Source of the DNA: Pratylenchus scribneri
Taxonomy: Eukaryota; Nematoda; Chromadorea; Rhabditida; Pratylenchidae
DNA length: 64,000 nt
Assembly: GCA_030063045.1 (NCBI GenBank)
Contig: JAQSEB010000080.1
Span: forward strand, 1 to 64,000
Reading direction: 5' to 3'
Positions 34,714 through 46,600 of this stretch are shown here, piece after piece (within the stretch, counting starts at the first letter, position 1; every line of letters starts with the position of its first letter). The notes beneath the pieces are model-generated. The model was not told the DNA's origin and searched no databases. It saw only the letters and a list, made by a program, of their open reading frames with translations. The position numbers and the translations under genes were made by a program.

Positions 34714-35904
34714 TAAAAATGAAGATATTTTTGGATAATATTTAGCAAATAATCAGACAAATTAATTCAATATGCCAATTCTTTAATGAATAAAATCAAT
34801 GTAGTTCTAATTTTTATTGTTTTAATAGGAGAAAATAATTTATTCCTGCAAATTAGCCATTTTTAGATTATATTATATATTAGACCAAAAATATCCTGGT
34901 TTAACTTTACTGCCTCTATTTAATAAATATTAAATTTAGTTATTTTTACTTTTCTGCAATTCAATGAAATTATCCTATTTAAGAATTTTTCAATTATTAT
35001 TTTCATTGAATATCTTGTAAGTATTTTATTTTAAAAATTTGCAAAAAATAAGAATTTTTACTATAAATTTAGTTCATAGAACAGAATAATGAGTCTACTG
35101 TCAATTGTAAAAGTGCTCAAAATTAAATTAAATTAGCATGTCTCTGGTTGCTTCTAGACAAATATTTTCCAAATAATTTGATTTCTTATTAAGAGCATGA
35201 AATTTAATTATGAATAAATAGATATTTGGATAAAGAGGCTGCTGCCGTGTGTCACAGACAGATGCTGTATGATGATCAAATTTTATAAAATATGTTCGTT
35301 ATACTTCTCTAATTTAATTTACTTTTACTTTGTTTATTCATTTTTGATGTTATCTTGTCATAATGAAAATTCCTTTGAAAATCTAATAAATAATTTCTCA
35401 AAAAAATAAAAATTTTCTTCAAAAAAGCAAAAATCTATTCCAAAAAAATTTACAGCAAGTGAATTCTTTGTCATTGTTCAGATTTTAATATTTACTGTCT
35501 GTCATTATACTAATTTAATTTTCACTTATTTTACTTAATTCATTTTGCTATTGATTTACTATAATAATTTTTAATGTGTTAAAAACCAATTATATAAGAA
35601 TTAAATTTCATTTCTTCAAAAAAACAAAATTCTTTTCCAAAAAATTTACCATAAACGAATTCTTTGTATTCCTATGCAGATATTATTAAATGATCAATTT
35701 TTAAAATTGCTCTGTTCATCATTCGACTAATTAATTTGAATTTTACTTATTTATGCTTATTCATTTTTCATTTTAAAATAAATAAAAAAAATTAAAACTA
35801 AATTTCATTTCTTAAAAAAGCTAGAATTTATTCCACCTTAACCAAATTCAATGTTTTCCTATAGAAGTCATTCATTTTAATTTTATTATATTTGAGTTTA
35901 GAAA
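34714..35904. other. Intergenic with receptor copy B upstream block
   Basis: No gene. At 35210-35270 the order ATTATGAATA, then AGAGGCTGCTGCC, then CACAGACAGAT resembles the blocks before the other three receptors (see the findings). The ATG of copy B is preceded by GAGTTTAGAAA, an acceptor-like AG three bases upstream. Confidence 0.45.
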
Positions 35905-38900
35905 ATGCCTCCTTATGGTCAAACCTATGATTGGATACTTCGTTTCACTTTGGACATTATCACCTTCTTTATCATTCTTTTTTTATTGAGACCACTTTGG
36001 AAATTGACATCCACTCGATCGGCTTTGATAATTGTTTTTAGTCGGGCAGTTGGAAACCTATTTAAATTGCTTACGGATTTACCCAACTTCATAAATTTTG
36101 ACATTCTAAAAAATTCAAATAATATTCCCCAACCTTATTCGTTCATTAACAATGCGAATGGTCGTGCACTGATGGCAATGCAAGCCATCCATATTTTGGC
36201 ATTGGCCATCAATCGAGTTCATGCTCTTTTCTTTCCTTTCCACTATAAATGGTTTGCAGTGAAGAAAAGGTAAAAAATTAACAAGTTTTTTATCCTTTAT
36301 GTTATTATATGTGATTAGTTTTGGTAATTTTCAGCTTAGATTTCATAGTCGCGCAAGATCAAATTAATTCAGAGGTCGCAGATTTTTTTTCCAAAAAAAG
36401 TATATTGCCCTTGAAAATAAAAAAAATTTTGTTGAAAAAAATTTTCGTTTTTAAGCTAATATATAAATTGAACGAAATTTTTAATTGTGTTTTTTTTAAT
36501 ATAAATGGGCAATAGGAGGTCAACCATTGCAATGATTATATGTTTTCGAGAATTTTTTTTAGAATTTTTCGAACTATAGGCAAAAAATTTCATTAAAAAA
36601 GACCAAAAAATTAAAAAATTTTCCTAAAAATGGCCAGCGAAAAATTGAAGGCAAAAATAGTCGCGCAGCGAAAAAATGTATCTTTTTTTATAATTTCTTG
36701 AAAAAAAAGTACAAATCTTTTAAAAAAGTACATTTTAATTTTCAAAGATTTGACCCCTCAAAAAAGTTCAATCCTTTTAAAAAAGTACATCTGCGACCTC
36801 TGAATTTAATTTGATATTTCAAAATTTTAATAAAATTTTAAATCAAGATAGCGATATCAAGACAAAAAATTGTAAAAATCGAAAAATATTAATAAATTCT
36901 GATATAAATAATTTTGGTTATAAATTATTTTATTTTTTTTTTTTGAATTATATTCATAAAAATTAACAATATATTTAAATCTCATCCTAAAAATTATTTA
37001 ACAATTTTTAAAATTACATATAGATATTTTTATTGGATATGCCTATTTGTCTGGCTTATCTCTATTATAATTGGCTACTTCGACCAAATTCAAGTGCAGA
37101 TCTACGTATTCAATTTTGAACATCACCTACCATATACATCACCGAAGGTTATAGGCGGATGTTTCATCAACTCAGCTTATTTTTGTTCCGCTTTATGCTA
37201 TATTGCTTTCGGTTGCCGATTATTATGGATGAAAAAGAAAAGTAAGTAAGGAATAGAATATTTTATAATATATCTTCACTAAATATTAAAGCATTTTTTA
37301 CTTTTTTCCAATTATGTTAATTCGGAAATTTTCTTTCCCTAACTAATGTGCATAAATATATATATCAAAAAAAAATTCAGAATACAATTTTTTTTCTCAA
37401 TTTAAATCGTGACTGATATATGTACTTTTATAACTTTATTTACTTTTTGCCTATCGGGCTATTTTTTGTCCGAATTTTTCCATACTAGTCTATTTTTGGT
37501 CTAAATTTTCGTAGGGAGACATTTTAAGTAGGGTTGCGCCCCCGCAGTGCGGGGGCGGGTTGTGCGGGGGTCGGGGTTTGCGGGGTTGGCACTTGCGGGG
37601 ACGGGTTCGGGGGTGACCCCTTGCGGGGGCCCCCGCGGGGATCCCCGCGGGGGCGGGGGTAGCGTAAATTTTTTAAAAAGCCACATTTTTCAAATAAAAA
37701 ATTTTTTTGAAGAAAAATTTCATCCAAAAATGGCCGCGCAGCGAAAAATTTTACCTAAAAATAGCCTCGCAGAGAAAAATTTTAATAAAAAATTTTAATA
37801 TCCTACAAAAATTTGGTCAACATTTCCCTATCGAACCCCATTTTCCTTGAAAAATCCAATAATATGGGGTGCATTTTCACCCCCGCGGGGGTGCGGGGGC
37901 GCGGGGGTGGCTCTTGCGGGGATGCGGGGGCGCGGGGGTGGCATATGCGGGGGTAGGGTCGGGGGTGAAACCCAAAAAGTGCGGGGATCCCCGTCGGGGG
38001 TGGCCCCCGCGGGTGCGGGGGCGCAACCCTAATTTTAAGTAAAATACAGTTCACTAACATGTTATAGACCTGCTAGATGATTCTATATCAATTTACCATT
38101 TTTATGATTAAAATTTGTAAAATTATAATCATTTATATTCGCTAAAAATGAATTTTTTTATTAATCTTTATTTTCTGTTCCTTTTAGTATAAAAAAGTTT
38201 TATTTCGTTCAGTTTTTCGAACTTCTCAATTCTAGAATTTATTATGTAAAAAATCTGCATATTCCAATTAAAAATTTCTTAGGCAAAAAATGCTATTTCT
38301 ATGTCAAATTAAATTAACATGATCTGGCTTAATCTCAAATTGTTTTTACTGCCCTAATCATAAAAGATTTAGACTCTTTATAGGCCAAGTTAAATGACCG
38401 AAAATTTTTAGGTGGGAAAAAATTAAATTTAACAAAAATAAAGAATTAATTTTACCACATAAAAAATTTCTAAAAATTAAAATCTATTAAAATCTACATT
38501 TCATAGTATTATAGAATTCATATCTAAAAATTACAATTTTTTTAGAAAATAATACTGGCGCATTGCCATTAATTCAAATGGAAAAGGACTTATTCCAAAT
38601 ATTTTTGGTTTGCCTATCATGTCTGATCGTTTCAAGTTTACGCATATGCCTGGTTGATCGCTTAGCGAGTATTGCTATGACATGGCCGGATTTGCCGAGA
38701 ACAATTCACTATTGGACAAGTTATGCCGCTTATTTGTTAGGATTTTGTACAGAGGAAATTAGTTTGGTTATTTTGGTTCCTGATTTCCGAAAGAATATTG
38801 CCGAACAATTTCGCACAATATTTTATAAGAAATCTAATGGAATTGGCAAACAACAAGAACAAAATAATATGTTAAATACGTCAATTAATTCTATAAAAAT

Positions 38901-38928
38901 AAATAATTTTGTTGCTGGCAATTATTGA
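35905..38928 (+). CDS. Serpentine 7TM chemoreceptor (copy B)
   Basis: Exons 35905-36269, 37024-37241 and 38546-38928 (phases 2 and 1), 321 residues. Exon 1 has TM1-TM3 ending INRVHALFFPFHYKWF. Exon 2 (TM4-TM5) runs from YFYWICLFVWLIS to CRLLWMKKK. Exon 3 (TM6-TM7) holds DLFQIFLVCLSCLIVS, the CTEEISLVILVPDFRKNI segment and a long polar tail. It belongs to the same family as the copy at 16.5 kb and copies C and D. Both introns are enlarged by miniature transposon-like elements (36370-36802 and 37529-38031), yet all splice sites and frames are intact. A TTTAG directly before AAAATG suggests a trans-splice acceptor. It is probably a chemosensory G-protein-coupled receptor of the Srg superfamily. 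Confidence 0.85.
36370..36802. mobile_element. MITE-like element in receptor B intron 1
   Basis: Terminal inverted repeats start CAGAGGTCGCAGAT and end ATCTGCGACCTCTG. The flanks read AATTAATT on the left and AATTTAAT on the right, an imperfect 8-base match, so hAT-like insertion is possible. The interior contains GTCGCGCAGCGAAAAA, which recurs in the element at 37.5 kb. No coding capacity. Confidence 0.75.
37529..38031. mobile_element. Non-autonomous hAT-like element, 503 bp
   Basis: The ends are an inverted repeat, TAGGGTTGCGCCCCCGCA on the left and its complement on the right. The element is flanked by the perfect 8-base direct repeat ATTTTAAG (37521-37528 and 38032-38039). An 8-base target duplication with a TAGGG-type end is characteristic of the hAT superfamily. 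The interior is very GC-rich at both ends (runs of GCGGGGG), with an AT-rich centre and no transposase. It sits in intron 2 of receptor copy B. Confidence 0.85.
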
Positions 38929-39116
38929 ATTTTTAAACTAATGAAATTAATGAAATTATTGAAATTATCATATAATTGTATAATTTCTGAATAAATATAT
39001 TAAAAATTTATTTTCAATTTCATTTCCAATTTTTAATAGATTTTTAATCAGACAATTTGTTAATATTTTTAAGAGTGCATAAATAAGTGATGGAAATATT
39101 TTCCCACATTATTTAT

Positions 39117-39160
39117 TGTAAATATTTGGTGGCAAGCAGCAGGGTGGCCTACAAATAATT
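39117..39160 (+). promoter_or_regulatory. Conserved upstream block of receptor copy C
   Basis: About 200 bases before the copy C ATG the sequence GGTGGCAAGCAGCAGGGTGG then CCTACAAATAATTTT parallels the block before copy D (AGGAAGCTGCCGGGTGGCC then CAGACAAATATTTTG). It is a candidate regulatory element shared by the family. Confidence 0.4.
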
Positions 39161-39344
39161 TTATTTTCGTCAACATATTTTTACTGTTCGGATAACTAAT
39201 TCGTCCATTGCTTGTTAATTAAAATTTAATGCATGAATAAATTTTATTTATTCATCATTTGCTCGCAAATTTGATATTAAAGTCGATTTTTATGTCCCCG
39301 CCCTGTTATTAATTTTAATTTAATATTTATTTTAATTTAAGAAA

Positions 39345-40604
39345 ATGCCATCCAACCCTTCTGGCCAAACTTATGATTGGATTGTCCGTCATACTTTGAA
39401 AATTCTGGTTTTCTTTATCATTTTATTTTTATTGCGGCCACTTTGGAAATTAACTACCACTCGATCGGCTTTGATTATTGTTTTTAGTCGGGCGGTTGGA
39501 AATTTATTTCGATTGCTTGCGGATTTGCCTGGCTTCATTTGTTATGAAATATTAAAAAATCAAAATATTCCCGAACTCTTCTTCTCAATTAACAATGCGA
39601 ATATTAAAGTATTAAATGCAATGTCAGCGATCCATATTTTAGCGTTGGCCATCAATCGTGTTCATGCTCTTTTCTTCCCTTTCCACTATAAATTGTTTGC
39701 AGCAAAGAAAAGGTGGGGATAAAATTGTCAAAATTTAAATGTATATTTTTTTATTTTAAAAGATATTTTTATTGGATATGTTTATTTGTCTGGTTTCTTT
39801 CTACCTTAATTGGATATTTTGACACACTTCAAATTCAGATCTACATAAACAATTTTCAGCATCAACTATCAGATTCAACACCCAAGATCATAGGTTACCA
39901 TTTTATCAATGCAACTAATTTTTGTGCGGCTTTATGTTATATTGCAATCGGTTTTCGATTGCTTTGGTTGAAAGTAAAAAAAAGTGAGTGAAAATTCAAT
40001 TTACTTTGTGATGCGGATGGTGACTATTCATATAATATAATCAATCAAAAATGATACTTTCTGACTTTGATAAATAATTGATAATGATCAAAATAGATGT
40101 AAAAATTTTGAACAAGAATTTTTTCAATATTTTGCTAACTTTATCTCCAATGAAATTATAATATGACAAATATCCAAAATCCAAATATAAAAATTCTAAC
40201 AGTTTATGTCAGATAAAATTTTAAATTATTATAAATTTAATGAAAATCAATTTATAACTTATAATACATTTTTTGATTAGACCCTACAAAATAAATTCAA
40301 AAATTATTCTAATATTTTAGATAATAATAATGATGCATTTTCCAATGTTCAAGTGGAAAGGGATTCACTACGAATTTTCTTGGTATTCTTCTCATGTCTG
40401 ATCGTATCTGGTTTTCGCATTGCTGTTGTTGATCCACTGGCGAGTTATGCTATGAAATGGCCAGATTTGCTGAGAACATTTCATTATTGGACAAGTTTTG
40501 GTATTAATTTGGTTGGGCATTGCACAGAGGAAATCAGCTTGGCCATTTTGATTCCTGAATTTCGACAGAATATTGCCCAACAATTTCGCACAATATTTTT
40601 ATAA
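39345..40604 (+). CDS. Serpentine 7TM chemoreceptor (copy C), short tail
   Basis: Exons 39345-39712, 39763-39983 and 40321-40604 (phases 2 and 1), 290 residues. It keeps the family hallmarks: TYDWIVRHTLKILVFF in TM1, INRVHALFFPFHYKLF after TM3, and CTEEISLAILIPEF before the tail. The protein stops directly after QFRTIF because a run of T has one extra base relative to copies B and D. The normal tail frame (KKSN-like, then an Asn-rich end) is still readable one frame over to about 40669. The lost segment is cytoplasmic, so the receptor may still fold, but C-tail interactions would change. An acceptor-like TTTAAG sits three bases before the ATG. Confidence 0.85.
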
Positions 40605-41233
40605 GAAATCCAATAGAATTGGTTCACAACAAGATCGAAATAATAATACAAATCTCTATTCCGTTCAATAAAATGAATTAATGACGGAGATGATTTTTAA
40701 TAAGAACATAAATAATATTACAATTATCTAAAATTTTCATTTTATGGCTCATTAAAAAAATTATTAAAAATATTTGTTAAATTTTTATAAAAACATAGTC
40801 ATGAAATGATTAATGTATTTGATTATTGTCGATAAAAAATAAGTGCATCATATAAAAATTAACCAAATTCAATATCCTGGGTGTCTATGACCCTAGCTGC
40901 GCTTCCAAATAAATTGTTTGCTTTAATTCTTGATAGAATAAAATTTAATTATGAATAATGATGGAGGAAGCTGCCGGGTGGCCCAGACAAATATTTTGCA
41001 AAATATCAAATTAATCATCTGCTTTGTTCGTTATTCGGTTAATTTAATTGATTTAAAATGGCATTTACTGAAAATTTAATAAATATTTTCTCAAAAGTAA
41101 AATTAAATTTCATTTCTTCTAAAAGGGCAAATTTTTTTATTTCAAATCATTGATTTATCTTAAGCGAATTCATTGTTTGCCAAATTTCTATTTTTCATTC
41201 AATTTAAATTATTTAAATATTCGAATTTAGGAA
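40605..41233. other. Spacer with receptor copy D upstream block
   Basis: Intergenic between copies C and D. The first 65 bases are the frameshifted tail remnant of copy C. At 40948-41000, ATTATGAATAATGATGGAGG is followed by AAGCTGCCGGGTGGCCCAGA, the best match to the block upstream of copy A. Confidence 0.5.
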
Positions 41234-42892
41234 ATGTCCAACCCTTATGGTCAAACTTATGATTGGATTCTCCGTTTAACTTTGAAAATTCTGGTCATCT
41301 TTATTATTCTATTTTTGCTGCGACCACTTTGGAAATTAACTTCAACTCGATCGGCTTTGATAATCGTTTTTAGTCGGGCATTTGGAAATCTATTTAAATT
41401 GCTTGCAGATTTGATAATTTTCATTCATTTTGACATTTTAAAAAATGCAAATGAACTTTCTGAGCCATTCGGCACTATCTACTTCTCAATTATCAATACA
41501 ATTATTCGAGTATTGTTTTCAATGCAAGCGATTCACCTTTTGGCATTGGCCATCAATCGTGTTCATGCGCTTTTCTTTCCTTTCCATTATAAATTGTTTG
41601 CAGCAAAGAAAAGGTGAGGATAAAATTGCCAAAATTTTAAATTCATATTAAATTTTATTTAAATAGATATTTTTATTGGATATGTTTATTTGTATGGCTT
41701 CTCTCTATCGCAATTGGCTGCTTCGACCAACTTCAATTTCAGATCTACATTTACAATCATCAGCATAACATACCATATTCATCACCAAAGTTTAGAGTTT
41801 ATCATTTCATCAATTCAGCTAATTTTTGTGCCGCTTTATGCTATATTGCTTTCGGCTGTCGATTGTTATGGATAAAAACAAAAAGTAAGTAATAGAACAT
41901 TGCATATCATTAACCAGAGCTGTGCTTTTCATAAATCTTGACTCCGACTCCGGACTCCGACCTTTCAAAAATTTAGCTCCGACTCCGGACTCCGGTCTTT
42001 CCAATTTTTGACTCCGACTCCGGAGTTTGACTACGCAGAAAATTTTTTAAGTAACTTCGATTTGGCTCCAAGGCATTTTTGTGTAAAATTAATATCTATT
42101 TCCGAAAATTATATAATTTCGGTACGAAAATTTTAATTTTAGTCAAAATAAATCAAAAAAAATTTAATTTTAAAAAAATTGAAAAGGGAAATTTTTTTTT
42201 TAAATAAAAATCCGGAGTCGACCGGAGTCCGGAGTCGCTCAAAATTTTTTGACTCCGACCTTTTCAATTTTCGACTCCGACTCCAACTCCGAAGCGGAGT
42301 CGGAGTCAGAGCCGGAGTCGGAGTCGGACCCAGATTTGTCATTAACTAACTTAAATAATCGAAATTATTAAAGTAGGTGTCAAAAAAGAAAAATTGACAA
42401 AAAAATAGAATTAATTTGATAATGTATGCGATATTGCTTGACATAAAGAAGAACTATTAAAAATTAAAATTTATTTTTTTATAGAATTTCAAATATTACA
42501 ATTTTTTAGAAAGTAATGATACTATATTGTCAAATACTCAAACGGAAAAGGACTTGATGAAAATTTTTTTTGTTTGCTTGTCATGTTTGATCGTTTCCGG
42601 ATTACGCATTGCTGTACTTGATCCATTGGCGAGTTATGCTATGAAATGGCCAGATTTGCCGGGAACAATTCACTATTGGACAAGTTTTGGCACTTATTTG
42701 GCTGGGCTTTGCACAGAGGAAATCAGTTTGGCCATTTTGGTTCCTGATTTTCGTAAAAATATTGCCGAACAATTTCGCATAATATTTTGCAAGAAATCCA
42801 ATGTAATTGGTGTACATGTACAAGCAGAACGAAATATTAATACATATCTCGATACATCCAATAAAATGAATAATTCTATTGTTGGAACTTGA
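41234..42892 (+). CDS. Serpentine 7TM chemoreceptor (copy D)
   Basis: Exons 41234-41613, 41667-41884 and 42510-42892 (phases 2 and 1), 326 residues, the longest copy. Exon 1 starts MSNPYGQTYDWILR and ends INRVHALFFPFHYKLF. Exon 3 has DLMKIFFVCLSCLIVSG and CTEEISLAILVPDFRKNI, and keeps the full polar tail lost by copy C. Intron 2 carries a hAT-like element. Upstream, a TTTAGGAAATG gives an acceptor-like AG three bases before the start. With B and C it forms a head-to-tail cluster with 0.4-0.6 kb spacers, consistent with unequal crossing-over. Confidence 0.85.
41915..42338. mobile_element. Non-autonomous hAT-like element, 424 bp
   Basis: Flanked by the perfect 8-base direct repeat TCATTAAC (41907-41914 and 42339-42346). 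The ends CAGAGCTGTG and CCCAGATTTG are imperfect inverted repeats of hAT type. The subterminal regions are arrays of CCGACTCCGGACTCCGA on the left and GGAGTCGGAGTC on the right, so the whole element folds back. It sits in intron 2 of receptor copy D. Confidence 0.85.
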
Positions 42893-43014
42893 TGCATTTT
42901 TAATAAGAGCGTTAAAAATACTGCAATTATTGAAAATTTTCACTTTGGAATGAAATTTAATTTTTTTCTATTTTTTTTCTAATAAATTTTTACATATGAG
43001 TTTCCTAATAATAT

Positions 43015-43359
43015 TTAAATTTTTGTTTCGGCTGTGCAATGGACAACAACATTTTTGTACTCCTTTAAAGCATCCCAAAGCAGAATAGGAGCAATGAAGT
43101 CATCGGGTGCCCCGTGATCAGGCCAATCTTTCCATTGAAAATGAACAACTTTTTTCTTGTGCAATTTGCCTTCTGCGATATGAGTCTCTTTTTGGCTTTC
43201 TACATGTTTGCCGGTAAATGTTTCTTGTTTTTGTTCCGCCAGAATATATTCAACTTCCAATTCGGTCTTTACAATATTTACATTGTTGTATTTCAAATTT
43301 TGTTCCTTTATGTTTTTAATTGTATATTTCCCGGATGGATTGTCGAAAGAAAGTACTTC
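43015..43359 (-). pseudogene. Protein tyrosine phosphatase fragment
   Basis: One exon-like segment on the minus strand begins after a TTCCATAG acceptor and reads a PTP catalytic-domain middle: SFDNPSGKYTIKNI, then VVHFQWKDWPDHGAPD and a final VVVHCTAE. The WPDHG-x-PD loop is intact. The catalytic loop should read HCSAGVGRTG but here leaves the family right after HCTA and stops seven codons later, so the arginine that binds phosphate and everything beyond it are missing. No upstream or downstream PTP exons were found. The break falls about 120 bases from the stop of receptor copy D. It is probably a truncated relic. The catalytic Cys is present, but the protein cannot be an active phosphatase as modelled. 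Confidence 0.7.
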
Positions 43360-43640
43360 CTATGGAAAAAATTTATTTAATTTATATTTATTTTTTTAGG
43401 GTGCTGGCTGCTCGTGGTGCGAGAGAAATTCTGTCAGCACATAACAGGTAAAAATTGAACTAAGAACTAACTAAGAAGCTTAAAAACAAAATATTTATCC
43501 GGAACAGAAATTTGAATTTTTCACCATTCATTTTTATAGGCATTAAATTTCAAAATATAAATTGATGAAAAACCATATAAGAACCCGAAATATTTTCTTA
43601 ATCAAAATAAAAATATCTTTCTTTCAATTCCTCTGCTGAA

Positions 43641-46600
43641 TCATTTTTTCAATCGTCGCATTCCATCAATGTCATCAACAATTTTTTTCTGACCATTTTC
43701 ATCGAATTCCACTTTGAATTGGGTTCGACTCTTTCCAACTCCATAAAAATGGTTTAAATTTTCCCAATCCTTTTGATCCGGTTCATTTGGCAGTGGTTGA
43801 TTTTTTTGTTGTTTAGCTTTTTCACTTTTTGGTTGAAAAAATTCGTAATTCATGTCATAATGCATTATACTCCTTGGATTGTATTCATGCCGCGGTAAAT
43901 ATATTAAATTGGGCATTAAATTCACTACATAAGTTCTATCTGTTGAAATATTTTTTTGATTTATTTTAAAAATTATAAAAATAAAATCAAAATTATAATT
44001 ATTTGAATAAATTCATATTTTCATTAAGAAACGAGGACTAATCTTGGATTTTATTTATTATTAATGAATGAATTTTGTAAAAAAAATTCTTAAAAATTAA
44101 ACATATTTCATTTAATTTAATAAAAATTTTTGCTTAAAAATTATATTTTTTATGCAATATAGCTTGTCCATAATTATGTGATATTGCTTAAGAAAGTTAG
44201 ATTTAGGACTAAACATGGGTTGGACTTTAGAGTAGAGTAGGAATCTAAAAGAAATCTAATTTGGGCCAAGTTATATTGCTATAAAAATATTATTTTTCGA
44301 CGCCAAATATTCCATTAAATTAATTATTTTTTTTGTACAATTAATATTCTTGTATTTACCCTTCCATGAAAACATTTTTTGTGCCTTTTCACGATCCACC
44401 CCAAGGAATTGCTCCACATCGGCCCTTTGATGTTCATGTTGCATTCCGGCCGAATGCATCAATTCATGATAGATTGTATGTTTGATCAATCTATTCTTCC
44501 CAAATTCCACTGGTTCGCCCTGATAGGATGGACCACGTTCAGTGACATGGCCGACCCATGCTAATGCCCTATCACTATATTAAATTCATTTAATTTGGTA
44601 GGAGAAATTAATTTAATTAAAACATTTTATGTAATATCTTTGAATTTTTGGTAGCATAAATATCACAAAACCAGGCTCCTTTTTAAAATATATTCTACTT
44701 TTACACTTAAAACCGATTATTAAAATTTATGTAAGTTATATTTTCATAAAAATCATGTTGATGTTGACCATTTTTATTGTTAATTTTATCATATCTCAAT
44801 AATTATTTAATTTTGAAAACTTGCTCTCAGAAAGTTTGTCCTTTTAGCGCGAAAACTTAACCAAGAAAAAGGCTGACTGTTATGTCGTTTTCGCCCATTC
44901 GGAGTCTAGAAAATTATTTTATGAAATAAAACAAAAAAAAGTAGAAAATTAAGTTCAATTGCTGGGAATCGAACTTTCATTCTATCTCAAAAATCGATAA
45001 TTTTACCATTTTTATTATCGAGTTCTATTAACAAAGTGAAAAATAACTCTACTATAATTATAAAACATCAATATTTGCAAAGGGGAATATTTCACAGCTT
45101 GCGGAAATCCTTTAGGCTTAGACCCAATTTTGTTATACCCAAATTATGATCAAACTTACTCATTTTCGGCACGATAAATTCGTACATAATTTTTGTCCGT
45201 TGGTGCCTTTTCATGTACAACAAATTGAATAACAGAATTTTTAGCAAAATTTGCATACACTTCCTCAAATAATTTTTGATTCTGATTGGCCAATTCCTCT
45301 GTTGTTTAAAGAAAAATTTTAATATTTTTTTAAGATTCATTTTCAAACTTTTATTTTATAAAATTTGTAAACTAATTGCATTATAGCTTGAAAAAATAAT
45401 TAATTTTTTTCCTTCAACTCACTGAAACTATCATCATAGATAACAGGAATTTCATATTTTCTGGTGACGAAATTTGCATATTCTTGTCCCATCCAAAATT
45501 GTACTTCCGGCCTATCATGAATGCGCAAATATTTAATCAAATAATCTGGCTGTCCTTGTATTGCTTTTTTAAATAAATATATTCATTATTATTTAAATGA
45601 TCAATTTTTTCAATTAGTTAAAATTTCTTTTTTCTTTGTTTAAAAAGCGCCCTATTTAAAGAACATTTTCTGAAAAATATTTGAATATGAGGCCATTTTT
45701 AGCTAAAAATTTTCCATGCCGGGTTAATTTTAGGTTTAAATTTTTATTTTTCGAGATCATTTTTGGCACAAAATTTTCTTTGTCATGATCAAGATCATTT
45801 CCGGGGGAATTTATGAATTAAATTTTTTCCTATTGGCTATTTAAAATAAGATTTTTTTAATGTGGCAAGATTCAAATATTGAATAAGGAAAAAATATTGG
45901 AGATGTTAGTTAAATTATTTTGTTTGATTTATTTTCGTTAATTAAAAAAAATTAAATTTATAAAAATTTTATGGCCTTTTTTCGAAAACATGAAAAAATT
46001 GGAAAACCGAACCCAAAACCGACAATGGCAAACCGGGCCAACCGATACCCGGAGTGCCCGGTTATTAACGATTTCGTTTTTTTTTTGAATTATGTATATG
46101 TTGTAGGAATAGTTGAAATTCAGGAAAAGTTGAAATTTACACACTATTTCACCGAAGAAGCAGAGTACAAACCTAAACCTAGCCCTTAGCCCCTACCCCT
46201 AATCCCATGCTGCCGATCCCCTAAACCTAACCATATACTTAGTTTTTCGGTATCTCACTTTTCTCTGCTTCTCTGACGAAAATAGTGTGTAAATTTCAAC
46301 TTTTCCTGAATTTCAACTTTTCCTACGACATATATAACTTTAAAAAATTGAAGAATAAAATTCTGTTGAGAGCTTTTAATGGCCTCTCTTATAATTCCAT
46401 TAAATTAAATTTTAAAACTAATGAAAAAATGAAATATATAAAATTATTTTTGAACTATTATACATACCTAATTAAAAAATATATTTTTTTTTTTAAAATG
46501 AAATGTATAAAATTATTTTTGAACTATTATACATACATAATTAAAAAAATATATTTTTTAAAAAAAATGAAATGTATAAAATTATTTTTGAAGGATTATA

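Noticed and set aside
42602..42943. 113-codon minus-strand ORF
   Set aside because: Antisense shadow of exon 3 of receptor copy D.
44955..44985. B-box-like GTTCGATTCCCAGC on the minus strand
   Set aside because: No A box or cloverleaf partners nearby; too little to call a tRNA or SINE.
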